64,000 bases of DNA. It comes from UBA2377 sp964525935. Lineage in GTDB: Bacteria > Verrucomicrobiota > Verrucomicrobiia > Opitutales > Opitutaceae. Where the stretch lies: contig CAZGJZ010000005.1 of the NCBI GenBank assembly GCA_964525935.1, positions 124,001 through 188,000 on the forward strand, in the 5' to 3' direction. The translations under genes were made by a program, and so were the position numbers. The notes beneath the pieces are model-generated. The model was not told the origin of the DNA, made no database searches, and was given only the letters and a program-made list of their open reading frames with translations. Shown here piece by piece: positions 40,942-50,549 of this stretch (positions are counted from its first letter, which is position 1; the number at the start of each line of letters is the position of its first letter).

Positions 40942-41349
40942 TCAGCGACGACGGCGCTTGAGGGCGAGTTGGACGCCGCTGTAGCGCACGAGGCCTTGGA
41001 GGTGCTCGTATTGCTGCGGGTCGATGTCCTTGGCGGCCTTGAGCTCGTCTTCGGCGCGCTTGAGGGCGGCTTCGATGGCGTTCTCATCAATCTTTTCCTC
41101 GGTGATGGCGTGCTCAGCGAGGACGTGAACGCGGTCGCCTTCGACTTCGGCGAAACCACCGCTCACGGCGAGCAGCGTGGTCACGCCGTTCTTCGTCACG
41201 CGAAGTTCGCCGTGCTCGACTTGCGTGAGCAGCGGGATGTGGCCGGGGAGAATGCCGACTTCACCGGTCGTCGTCGGGATGACGACGGTGTCGATGGTGT
41301 CGGAGTAAACCCGGGCCTCGGGCGTGACGATTTCAAGAGTGAGAGGCAT
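40942..41349 (-). CDS. atpC: ATP synthase epsilon subunit
   Basis: Central-stalk subunit of F1 that links gamma to the c ring and can inhibit ATP hydrolysis. The 135 residues show the beta-sandwich start (LTLEIVTPEARVYSDTIDTVVIPTTTGEVGILPGHIPLL, in parts) and a helical C-terminal arm ending in RRRR. Last gene of the operon, 88 bp after atpD, followed by a strong terminator. Secure from family and position. Confidence 0.96.
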   Translation of the reverse strand: MPLTLEIVTPEARVYSDTIDTVVIPTTTGEVGILPGHIPLLTQVEHGELRVTKNGVTTLLAVSGGFAEVEGDRVHVLAEHAITEEKIDENAIEAALKRAEDELKAAKDIDPQQYEHLQGLVRYSGVQLALKRRRR

Positions 41350-41437
41350 TGAGAGGAAGTCTTAAGGGGCAAGTAACAAGTATCAGGGTGCTGAAGTCAG
41401 AGCGCTGAGGGACTGGTTACTTGGAGCTTGGTCCTGG

Positions 41438-42859
<1,422 letters not shown>

Positions 42860-42906
42860 TTGTGAAAGGGTGGAGGAAAGATGGACCTAATGGGGTTGAT
42901 TGAAAA

Positions 42907-43791
42907 TTAAGCGGCGTATTGGGCGGCGGCGATTTCGAGGATTTCCTGCGTGATGCCGGCCTGACGGGCCTTGTTGTATTCGAGGGTGAGGTCGCCGAGG
43001 AGCTTCGTGGCGTTGTCCTTGGCGGTCTTCATGGCGACCATGCGGGCGCTGTGCTCGGAGGCTTTGGCGTCCAGCGCGTGCTGGTAAACTTCGCGATTAA
43101 CGTAAAGCGGGAGAATGGCGTCGAGGACGGTGGCGGCGTCAGGCTCGAAGAGCATCTGGTTTTCCGTGGTCTTGGCGACGTGGGCAGTGCCGGTGGCGCC
43201 GGCGTCAGAGCGGAGATCGGCGATGACGTCCTTCACGCTGGTGAGCGGGAGGAGCGGCATGAGCGTCGGGGTCTGCACGAGCGTGTTGCGGAAACGCGGC
43301 CAGATGACTTCGACGGTGTCGACGACGCCATCGAGGAACTGTTTCACCATGAATTCGGCCACGACTTTGATGTCGGCAAAGGTGGTGCGATCGCTGGCGG
43401 GGAAATCGGCGAGGAGATCGCGGTGCGTGCGGGCGATGAACTGCGCGCCCTTGCGGCCGATGACGGCGTATTTCGCGGGCGTCTTGATGTCGGTAACGAG
43501 CTTGAAGACGTTCGTGTTGAGCGGACCGCAGAGGCCCTTGTCCGACGTGACGAGAATGATGCCGCGGGTGCGGACCTCACGCTTGGCGAGGAAGGGATGC
43601 GAGGACTCCTCGACGCGATCGGCGAGGGCGCCGAGCATCTGGGCCATGAGTTCGGCGTAGGGGCGGCCGGCGAGGGCGGCGGCCTGGGCCTTCTTCATCT
43701 TCGAAGCAGCCACCAACTCCATCGCCTTGGTGATCTGGCGGGTGTTTTTGACCGACTTGATGCGGCGGCGGATGTCGCGGGTAGAAGCCAC
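42907..43791 (-). CDS. atpG: ATP synthase gamma subunit
   Basis: Rotor shaft of F1. The 294 residues begin MASTRDIRRRIKSVKNTRQITKAMELVAASKM, in family style (the first part is quoted as MASTRDIRRRIKSVKNTRQ), and end with the C-terminal helix (ITQEILEIAAAQYAA). SDKGLCGPLN is also present. Located between atpA and atpD. The 39-bp spacer to atpA holds a short nine-base repeat. Confidence 0.97.
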   Translation of the reverse strand: MASTRDIRRRIKSVKNTRQITKAMELVAASKMKKAQAAALAGRPYAELMAQMLGALADRVEESSHPFLAKREVRTRGIILVTSDKGLCGPLNTNVFKLVTDIKTPAKYAVIGRKGAQFIARTHRDLLADFPASDRTTFADIKVVAEFMVKQFLDGVVDTVEVIWPRFRNTLVQTPTLMPLLPLTSVKDVIADLRSDAGATGTAHVAKTTENQMLFEPDAATVLDAILPLYVNREVYQHALDAKASEHSARMVAMKTAKDNATKLLGDLTLEYNKARQAGITQEILEIAAAQYAA

Positions 43792-43810
43792 GGGGAGATT
43801 TAGTTTTTAA

Positions 43811-43828
43811 TCGCGGAGACGCGGAAGA
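43811..43828. repeat. Short nine-base repeat between atpA and atpG
   Basis: TCGCGGAGA and CGCGGAAGA are two adjacent 9-bp units, a remnant or seed of the nine-base family, inside the atp operon. There is no inverted partner. Confidence 0.5.
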
Positions 43829-43830
43829 AA

Positions 43831-45357
43831 TTAGGCGCTGAAGGTCGGCTTCCACTCGTCACACGCGGCCTGCAGCTTGGCCTCGAGATCCTTGTCGAGG
43901 GCGGCCTTGGTGCGGATTTCGGTGAGGAGCGCGTCCTTGCGGGTGGTGAAGAATTCCTTGAGCGAGGCGGCGGCGGCGACGGCCTTCTTGGTGTCGATGG
44001 CATCGAAGAAGTTTTTCTGCATCGCGAAGAGGACGGCGACCTGGAGCTCGATCGGCAGCGGGCTGAGGGCGGGCTGCTTGAAGAGTTCGACGATGCGGGC
44101 GCCACGCTCGAGCTGGGCCTTGGTCTTGGCATCGAGGTCGGAACCGAACTGCGCGAAGGCGGCGAGTTCGCGGAACTGGGCGAGCTCGCCCTTGAGCTTA
44201 CCGCCGACCTGCTTGGTGGCCTTGATCTGCGCGGAGGAACCGACGCGGGAAACGGAGAGACCGACCGAGACGGCGGGACGGATACCTTGGTTGAAGAGAT
44301 CGGTCTCGAGGAAGATCTGGCCGTCGGTGATCGAGATCACGTTCGTCGGGATGTAGGCGGACACGTCGCCAGCCTGCGTTTCGATGATCGGGAGCGCGGT
44401 GAGCGAGCCCTTGCCGTCGAGGCGCGCGGCGCGCTCGAGGAGGCGGGAGTGGAGGTAGAACACGTCGCCCGGATAAGCTTCGCGGCCGGAGGGGCGCTTC
44501 AGGATGAGCGAGATCTGGCGGTAGGCGACGGCGTGCTTGGAAAGATCGTCGTAAACGATGAGCGCGTCCTGGCCGTTTTCCATGAACCACTCACCCATCG
44601 CGGCACCGGAGAACGGGGCGAGGTATTGGTTGGCGGGATTATCGGCGGCGGGAGCGGCGACGATGATGGTGTATTCCAGCGCGCCGGCGTTCTCGAGGGC
44701 CGAGATGGTGCGGACGATGTTGGAATTCTTCTGACCGACGGCGACGTAGATGGAGTAAACGGGGCGGAACTTCGGGTCGTTGCTCGCGAGGCCGACCTTG
44801 TTGATCTTCGCCTGGTTGATGATCGTATCGATACAGATCGTGGTCTTGCCGGTGCCGCGGTCACCGATGATGAGTTCGCGCTGACCGCGACCGATCGGGA
44901 TCATGGAGTCGATCGCCATGATGCCGGTGAAGAGGGGCTGGTTGACGGATTTGCGCGCCATGATGCCGGGCGCGATTTTTTCCACGGGATAGAATTCCGT
45001 GGCAGCGATCGGGCCTTTGCCGTCGACCGGATTGCCAAGGGCGTCGACCGCGCGGCCGAGGAGGGCCTTGCCGACGGGGACGGAGAGGAGCTTGCCGGTG
45101 GTCTGGACTTCGTCGCCTTCCTTGAGCTTGGAAACGTCGCCGAGGACGACGCAGCCGACTTCGTCTTCTTCGAGATTGAGCGCGATGCCGATGGCGCCGC
45201 CGGGGAACTGGACCATCTCGTTATACATGACCTCGGAGAGGCCGTCGATTTTGGCGACACCGTCAGCGACGGTGCGGATGGTGCCGGTGTTCTTTTTGAC
45301 GGCCTTGCTGGAGAGCTTGGCGATCTGCTGTTCGATTTGGTCGAGGACGGTGCTCAT
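43831..45357 (-). CDS. atpA: ATP synthase alpha subunit
   Basis: Non-catalytic nucleotide-binding subunit of F1. The 508 residues have GDRGTGKTTICIDTI (Walker A), LVYDDLSKHAVAYRQ-like text read here as IVYDDLSKHAVAYRQISL, and the signature PAVSVGLSVSRVGSSAQ. Full length. The upstream gap to atpH carries a heptanucleotide array. Confidence 0.98.
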   Translation of the reverse strand: MSTVLDQIEQQIAKLSSKAVKKNTGTIRTVADGVAKIDGLSEVMYNEMVQFPGGAIGIALNLEEDEVGCVVLGDVSKLKEGDEVQTTGKLLSVPVGKALLGRAVDALGNPVDGKGPIAATEFYPVEKIAPGIMARKSVNQPLFTGIMAIDSMIPIGRGQRELIIGDRGTGKTTICIDTIINQAKINKVGLASNDPKFRPVYSIYVAVGQKNSNIVRTISALENAGALEYTIIVAAPAADNPANQYLAPFSGAAMGEWFMENGQDALIVYDDLSKHAVAYRQISLILKRPSGREAYPGDVFYLHSRLLERAARLDGKGSLTALPIIETQAGDVSAYIPTNVISITDGQIFLETDLFNQGIRPAVSVGLSVSRVGSSAQIKATKQVGGKLKGELAQFRELAAFAQFGSDLDAKTKAQLERGARIVELFKQPALSPLPIELQVAVLFAMQKNFFDAIDTKKAVAAAASLKEFFTTRKDALLTEIRTKAALDKDLEAKLQAACDEWKPTFSA

Positions 45358-45374
45358 CGGGAAAGAGGGCGAAA

Positions 45375-45404
45375 AGTTGAGAGTTGAGAGCTGAGGGTTG
45401 AGAG
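45375..45404. repeat. Heptanucleotide array between atpH and atpA
   Basis: AGTTGAGAGTTGAGAGCTGAG and further units run at 7-bp period in the 57-bp gap. It is the same family as the in-gene arrays, but no adjacent foldback palindrome is seen here. Confidence 0.85.
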
Positions 45405-45414
45405 GGGAAACGGA

Positions 45415-45810
45415 TCAGACAGCGGCCGCCAGGGCGGCGAGCTGGCCGGCGACGGAGGATTCGTAGGTGTCGTCGCCGACGCGGACGCGAAGACCGGCGA
45501 GGAGCGCGGAATTCGGCTTGGCGGTGGCGTTGACGGGGCGGCCGTATTTTTTCGTCATCGCGGCGGCAATCGAGGCGAGGACGGAAGCGTTGACGGAGCC
45601 GGCGTGCTCTACGACGGCCTGGCCGCGGGCAAATTCGGCGGCAACGAGGCGCTGATAGGCCTTGAGGACGGCGAGGGTGTTCGCGGGGCGGTGTTTCTCG
45701 ATGTATTCGAGGACGCCCGCGACGCGGTCGGCGGACAGCGTGCCACCGACGACGCTCAGTTTGAAAAACTGGCGGGCGAGGAGCTGGACTTGTTTTTTGC
45801 CGGAGGCCAT
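45415..45810 (-). CDS. atpH: ATP synthase delta subunit (short)
   Basis: Peripheral-stalk subunit joining F1 to b. At 131 residues it is shorter than the roughly 175-180 usual for the family, mainly at the N-terminus. The position between atpF and atpA and the C-terminal text (VNATAKPNSALLAGLRVRVGDDTYESSV) support the call; the last part, GGLRVRVGD-like, is typical of OSCP/delta. Either the start is elsewhere or the lineage has a reduced N-domain. Confidence 0.85.
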   Translation of the reverse strand: MASGKKQVQLLARQFFKLSVVGGTLSADRVAGVLEYIEKHRPANTLAVLKAYQRLVAAEFARGQAVVEHAGSVNASVLASIAAAMTKKYGRPVNATAKPNSALLAGLRVRVGDDTYESSVAGQLAALAAAV

Positions 45811-45837
45811 CGGTGGAGAGCGGGAGCGCCGAAGCGT

Positions 45838-46392
45838 TTAGACGTTGGTGAGCTCGCGAGCGGCGGCCTCGTTGTAGGCGGCGCGATCGGCGTCGGTGAG
45901 TTTCTTGGCGAGGACGCGCTCGGTCGTGGTGACGACGAGGCGGGCGATCTCGGTGCGGGCGTCGGCGAGCATCTTCTTGTGCTCAAGCTCGATGGCCTGC
46001 TGCGCCTTGGTGAGGATGTCGTTGGCGCGGGCCGACGCTTCCTGGGTCTGCTTGTCGGTGAAGTCCTTGGCGGACTTGCGGGCGTCGTCGATGATGCGGG
46101 AGGCCTCGATCTGGGACTGCTTGACGATGGCGGCGCTCTCCTGCGCGGCGGCGGCGAGCTTGGCCTGCATCTCCTCGGCGTGCTTGAGGCCGGAGGCGAT
46201 CTTGCTGTTGCGCTCCTCCATCGTGGCGATGGTCGGCTTGATGCCGAACTTATAGAGAACGCCGAACAGGATCAGGAAGCTGACCACCTGCATGACGATA
46301 TACTTCGGCTCGATGCCGAATTTGGCGATCATACCGGATTCAGCGGCGGCGTGGCCGGCGGCATCAGTGACAGCAAGCAGGAGTGGCAGCAT
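45838..46392 (-). CDS. atpF: ATP synthase b subunit
   Basis: Peripheral stalk of Fo. The 184 residues have one membrane helix (about 33-50, VSFLILFGVLYKFGIKP) preceded by a short N-terminal segment that may be cleaved or lie in the periplasm, then a long charged helix rich in Ala, Glu and Lys. It lies between atpE and atpH as usual. Confidence 0.93.
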   Translation of the reverse strand: MLPLLLAVTDAAGHAAAESGMIAKFGIEPKYIVMQVVSFLILFGVLYKFGIKPTIATMEERNSKIASGLKHAEEMQAKLAAAAQESAAIVKQSQIEASRIIDDARKSAKDFTDKQTQEASARANDILTKAQQAIELEHKKMLADARTEIARLVVTTTERVLAKKLTDADRAAYNEAAARELTNV

Positions 46393-46463
46393 GACGGGAA
46401 AGGGATTGGCCGCGGACGGGTTGAGGCGCCCGCGGCCGGTTCAGAAATTATCTGGCTACTGGC

Positions 46464-46688
46464 TTAGGCGAGGAACAGCGCGAGAATGCCGAGACCTTCA
46501 GCGAGCGCCATACCGATGATGGCCTGCACGAGGATCTTGCCGGACGCGCCGGGGTTGCGACCGACGGCTTCAGCGGCCTTGGTGCCGATGAGACCGACGC
46601 CGATGGCGGCGCCGAGGAGACCGAAGGCGCTGGTGAGGTTACCGGTGATACCGCTGGAGGCGGCTTGAGCGATGATGTCGTTGATCAT
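46464..46688 (-). CDS. atpE: ATP synthase c subunit
   Basis: Rotor ring proteolipid of Fo, 74 residues, two membrane helices. The loop is GRNP and the ion-binding Glu is in MALAEGLGILALF. The sodium-type Gln/Ser-Thr ligands are not seen (AEGLG rather than an ES-T pattern), so proton coupling is more likely. ATG 46688 (MINDIIAQ) is the start; the frame is open 14 codons further. Confidence 0.96.
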   Translation of the reverse strand: MINDIIAQAASSGITGNLTSAFGLLGAAIGVGLIGTKAAEAVGRNPGASGKILVQAIIGMALAEGLGILALFLA

Positions 46689-46759
46689 GTGATGTTGGTT
46701 TTTGTTTTTGGTGGTGACCGCCGTGCGCACACATTGGCACGCTCCCAGCGGAAAAGGGA

Positions 46760-47641
46760 TTAGTGATGGCCTTCGGCGGGGGCGTGGCCGTCCGCGTGAT
46801 CGTGGTCATGATCGTCGCCGTGGTTGCAGAACAGGCCGATGTAAACGGCCGAAAGGAGCGTGAACACGGTCGCCTGAATCAGACCCACGAGCAGCTCCAT
46901 GAAATAAAACACGAAGATGAAGCCGGTGCCGTGGAGGAGATTTTCGCCACCGTAGACGTTGCCGAAGAGACGCACCGAAAGGGTGAAGGGTCGGATGCTG
47001 ATAGAGAACACTTCGATCAAGCCGACGATCACGAACACAAGGGCCAGGATCGGGTAAAGCCAGCCGGGCGTTTCCTTCTTATCGGCCTTGTTACCGAAGA
47101 GATCCCAGATGATTAGCTTCAGGCCGGCGTATTTGAGGATGATGATCAGGAAAGCGCCGAAAGAAACCAGCGCGAGTGCGATGGTGCTATTAAAGTCGGC
47201 GGTGAAGGGGCGAATCCACGGCTGGGTAAGGTGGAAGTGACCTTCCGCATCGGTGTGGCCCATGCCGATGGTGCCGACGCCGGGGAGCAGGCCGGACCAG
47301 TTTTGAATCAGAATGAAGATGAAGAGCGTGACGAGCAGCGGGAAGACCGCGGGAAAAGCCTTCTTGCCGACGATGGGCTCGAAAAGATCATGCAAGGCCT
47401 CCAGCACGGACTCGAACACGGCCTGGCTCTTGGTCGGCAGCACCTGGGGCTTACGGACGGCGTAGAGAATTGCGGCGATGATGAGCGCGGAGATCACCCA
47501 ACCGGTCACCATGCTATTGGTGGCCGTCCAGCCGTGGCCGAAATCAACCAGCTTGCTCGCGGCCGGCGACACACTGGCGAAAGCCGTAAAGCCGGAGCTT
47601 AGAAAACAGGTGATGAGGGCGAGTTTTTTGACCCGAGACAT
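46760..47641 (-). CDS. atpB: ATP synthase a subunit with a His-rich tail
   Basis: Proton-channel subunit of Fo, 293 residues. The essential Arg is in LSVRLFGNVYGGENLL. The N-terminus (KKLALITCFLSSGFTAFASVSP) looks like a cleavable signal peptide, which some lineages have. The C-terminus is strongly His/Asp-rich (NHGDDHDHDHADGHAPAEGHH, quoted in part) and could bind metal. First gene of the operon; no atpI precedes it. Confidence 0.96.
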   Translation of the reverse strand: MSRVKKLALITCFLSSGFTAFASVSPAASKLVDFGHGWTATNSMVTGWVISALIIAAILYAVRKPQVLPTKSQAVFESVLEALHDLFEPIVGKKAFPAVFPLLVTLFIFILIQNWSGLLPGVGTIGMGHTDAEGHFHLTQPWIRPFTADFNSTIALALVSFGAFLIIILKYAGLKLIIWDLFGNKADKKETPGWLYPILALVFVIVGLIEVFSISIRPFTLSVRLFGNVYGGENLLHGTGFIFVFYFMELLVGLIQATVFTLLSAVYIGLFCNHGDDHDHDHADGHAPAEGHH

Positions 47642-47777
47642 GGGTGCGTGAAAGAGGATGGAAGAAGTTGAAAGGAAATGGCGTAGGGATAGACCCCGGG
47701 GGCCGTCAACCCTCGAAGCAGGCTAAATGTCAATCAGCCGGGGGAATTAGCATGTTCGTGACTCACGGCGTTCCGGC

Positions 47778-48374
47778 TTATGAGGGCGATTTGGCGATCC
47801 GGGCGGTAAAAGAATGAAACGCATCGGCCCGGCTCTGGAAGACGGTCTCGAATTCAAATGGCCACGCTTCGGTGGTGATTTGCCACGCGGGATGCGCTTT
47901 CAGGGTGGCGACGGCGTCCTTAAAGTAAGGTTCGAAGTCGGTGCGGAAGTAGAGCCGGGCGTCCTCCCCTGCCCTGGCCGCCAAGGTTTGGAGAAAATCG
48001 GGCTGTATGAGCCGGTTTTTGTGGTGCCGGCGCTTGGGCCATGGGTCGGGAAACAACACGAAGATGCGGTGCAGGCTCATCTCGGGCGGCAAGGCTTCGA
48101 GGAAGAGGTTAGCCTCAGCGTGGCTGAAGGCGATGTTGGCGAGACGGGCGCGGCGGGCCTTTTTTTCGGCGCGTTCGATGCGGTCGGCGATGATATCGAG
48201 ACCGAGGCAGTATTCGCCGGGGTGGGCTTGGGCGTAGGCGTTGAGGAAATGCCCGTGGCCGCAGCCGATTTCGAGGGTGATTTGCCGCGGCCAAGTCTGC
48301 CGAAGCGTCGCCAACTGCGCGCGCACGTCCGCGAGGCGGGCGGCGTGGATGGCGTTGGCTTTTTCAATCGGCAT
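47778..48374 (-). CDS. trmB: tRNA (guanine-N7-)-methyltransferase
   Basis: Makes m7G46 in tRNA with SAM. The 198 residues have LEIGCGHGHFLNAYA (SAM-binding), FVLFPDPWPKRRHHKNRLIQ and YFRTDFEPYF, the full TrmB signature. It lies alone between the atp operon promoter region and the phoBR-like pair, on the minus strand. Confidence 0.95.
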   Translation of the reverse strand: MPIEKANAIHAARLADVRAQLATLRQTWPRQITLEIGCGHGHFLNAYAQAHPGEYCLGLDIIADRIERAEKKARRARLANIAFSHAEANLFLEALPPEMSLHRIFVLFPDPWPKRRHHKNRLIQPDFLQTLAARAGEDARLYFRTDFEPYFKDAVATLKAHPAWQITTEAWPFEFETVFQSRADAFHSFTARIAKSPS

Positions 48375-48466
48375 AAAGGCTAGCGGATGAAGGCGAGCGT
48401 AGGAGGGCGCAAGCTTGAGGTGTGCGGTAGGGCGGGATCAGCGATTCCCACCCTGCGGCGATCTCT

Positions 48467-49735
48467 TTACGCGGCACGCTGCGGGAGACTGAAAAAGAAG
48501 GAAGCCCCCTCCCCTAGCCGGCTTTCAACCCACACGCGGCCACCGTGCAGCTGCACGATGTGTTTCGCGATGCTGAGACCGAGGCCGGTGCCGCCTTTTT
48601 CGCGCGAGCGGCCTTTGTCGACGCGGTAAAAGCGCTCGAAAATATGCGGCAAATCCTCTGCCGGGATGCCCGGGCCGCTGTCGCGGACGCATACGATGAT
48701 TTCAGCGTCGCGCAGGCGGGCGGTGACGTCGATGGCGGAGCCGGGCGGCGTGTATTTCAACGCGTTATCGAGGAGGTTTTCGAGGACTTGGGTGATTTTG
48801 AGCGGATCGAGCGGCAACTCGCCGATGGCGGGATCGATCTCGCTCGCCAGGCGGCGGTCGAGTGCGGCGGGACGGCTGCGGTAGTCGTCCATCACATCGG
48901 CGATGAGTTTGGCCAACGCGATAGGCTCTGGGGCGAGGCCGGGGTTGGCGGATTCGAGCCGGGAGAGGACGAGTAGATCTTCGAGGAGCGAATTGAGACG
49001 ATCGGCGTGACGCTGGATGGTGCGGAGGAAACGTTCACGATCCTCGACCGGCATGTCGCGGTGGCCGTCCACGAGCGTCTCGGTGTAGCCCTTGATCACG
49101 CTTAGCGGTGTGCGTAATTCGTGCGACACGTTGGCGACAAAATCCCGGCGCACGCCCTCGAGTTTTCGCTGGTGCGTGATGTCGTGGAGCACGAAGAGCG
49201 CCCACTGGGTTTTCTGGCCGTCGAGCGGCGGGATGAGCGCGCCGGTGACCTCGGCCCAGACGGAGTCGCTGCCTTTGGCGAATTCAAACGCAGTCTGCGG
49301 TTGGGCGCGGCCGGCGCGCACGGTCTCGACGTAATCGAGAAACGTGCGGCTGTGCAGCACGAGTTCGAGGCGGCGGCCGAGAATGTCGGTCGCGGCGGGG
49401 AAAATCGCCTGCAGCGCGCGGTTGGCGAGGAGGATGTGGTTGCCCTCGTCCACGATGAGCACGGCCTCCTGGAGGCTGCCGAGCGTGGCCTCGAGCTGCG
49501 CGAGCTGGCCGGTGCGGAATTGCTGGAGGCGGCTCACCTCGGCGCTGAGCGTGTTGGCGGCGCGGCAGAGTTCGTCCCACTCGGGCCCGAGGCTCGCGGG
49601 CTGATCCTCGCGGAGAAACGGCTGGCGCTGCACGATCGCCTGCTCGAGCGCACGCAACGCGCGGCGGTGCTGGCGGTGTTTTTGCCAGACGACCACGAGT
49701 GCGATGGCCAGAGCCAGTGCGACTGCGAGCATCAT
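48467..49735 (-). CDS. PhoR-like sensor histidine kinase
   Basis: The 422 residues have one N-terminal membrane segment (about 2-18), a HAMP-like linker, a PAS domain (about 90-190, EAVLIVDEGNHILLANRALQ), HisKA with FVANVSHELRTPLSVIKGY, and a HATPase (NLLDNALKYTPPGS, VRDSGPGIP, GGTGLGLSIAKHIV). This is the PhoR/ResE architecture with almost no extracytoplasmic domain. The start overlaps the response-regulator stop by 4 bp. Phosphate sensing is likely by family but not shown. Confidence 0.87.
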   Translation of the reverse strand: MMLAVALALAIALVVVWQKHRQHRRALRALEQAIVQRQPFLREDQPASLGPEWDELCRAANTLSAEVSRLQQFRTGQLAQLEATLGSLQEAVLIVDEGNHILLANRALQAIFPAATDILGRRLELVLHSRTFLDYVETVRAGRAQPQTAFEFAKGSDSVWAEVTGALIPPLDGQKTQWALFVLHDITHQRKLEGVRRDFVANVSHELRTPLSVIKGYTETLVDGHRDMPVEDRERFLRTIQRHADRLNSLLEDLLVLSRLESANPGLAPEPIALAKLIADVMDDYRSRPAALDRRLASEIDPAIGELPLDPLKITQVLENLLDNALKYTPPGSAIDVTARLRDAEIIVCVRDSGPGIPAEDLPHIFERFYRVDKGRSREKGGTGLGLSIAKHIVQLHGGRVWVESRLGEGASFFFSLPQRAA

Positions 49736-50442
49736 GCGCGGACTTTCTGCTCGGCCATGCGATAACCCACGCCGCGGATCGTCTCGATCCAGTCGGCTTC
49801 GTCGCCGAGTTTTTCGCGCAAACGGCGCACGTGCGTGTCGACGGTGCGGGTTTCGATCTCGGTTTCGTAGTTCCAGACGTTGATCAAAAGGTGCTCGCGG
49901 GTCTGCACGCGGCCGCGACGTTCCATCAGCAGGTGGAGCAGCTTAAATTCGGTGGCGGTGAGTTCGACCGGTTTGCCATGGACCGTGATGACGTGGCGTT
50001 CGATATCGAGGACGATTTCGCCGATTTGAATGTGCTTGGACGGCTCGGTGACGCCCTCGGTCGCACGGCGCAGGATGGATTGCACGCGCAGCACAAGCTC
50101 TTTGGTGCTAAATGGTTTACAAATGTAATCATCGGCGCCGCTCTCAAGGCCTTGGATGCGGTCATTTTCCTCGGCTTTGGCGGTCAGGAAAATCACCGGC
50201 ACGCGTTTCAGCATGGGATCGGCGCGCAGCATGCGGCAGATTTGGATGCCGTTTAACTCTGGCATCATCACGTCGAGAATCACGAGATCGGGCACGAAGG
50301 TGCGCGCGAGGCCGATGCTGGCGTTGGGGTTGTTGACGGCTTCGACGGAAAATCCCTTGGACTTGAGTGTGTAGGCCAGCAAATCGGTGACATCGGGCTC
50401 ATCGTCCACCACGAGGATCTTCTTCGACTTGGAATCGGTCAT
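49732..50442 (-). CDS. PhoB-like response regulator
   Basis: The 236 residues are a receiver domain (VVDDEPDVTDLL, phospho-Asp in DLVILDVMMPELNG, FLTAKAEE) and an OmpR/PhoB winged helix (LTATEFKLLHLLMERRGRVQTREHLL, TVDTHVRRLREKLG). It is the first gene of the pair with the PhoR-like kinase. A possible PhoB-type site lies 53 bp upstream. Confidence 0.9.
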   Translation of the reverse strand: MTDSKSKKILVVDDEPDVTDLLAYTLKSKGFSVEAVNNPNASIGLARTFVPDLVILDVMMPELNGIQICRMLRADPMLKRVPVIFLTAKAEENDRIQGLESGADDYICKPFSTKELVLRVQSILRRATEGVTEPSKHIQIGEIVLDIERHVITVHGKPVELTATEFKLLHLLMERRGRVQTREHLLINVWNYETEIETRTVDTHVRRLREKLGDEADWIETIRGVGYRMAEQKVRA

Positions 50443-50494
50443 GGCAGTGACAATAGCCTACCAGATGCGTGTCGGACTAGTGAATTAGGGCGCC

Positions 50495-50512
50495 GTTTCA
50501 CAAATGTTACAA
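50495..50512 (-). promoter_or_regulatory. Candidate Pho-box-like direct repeat
   Basis: Read leftward, TTGTAACATTTGTGAAAC contains two 7-bp units (TTGTAAC, GTGAAAC) spaced by 4 bp upstream of the response-regulator gene. The spacing fits PhoB boxes, but the match to the usual CTGTCAT unit is weak. Confidence 0.3.
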
Positions 50513-50549
50513 CGGATGCGAACGGGTGTCGCTCTTCCCTGCCACAGAA

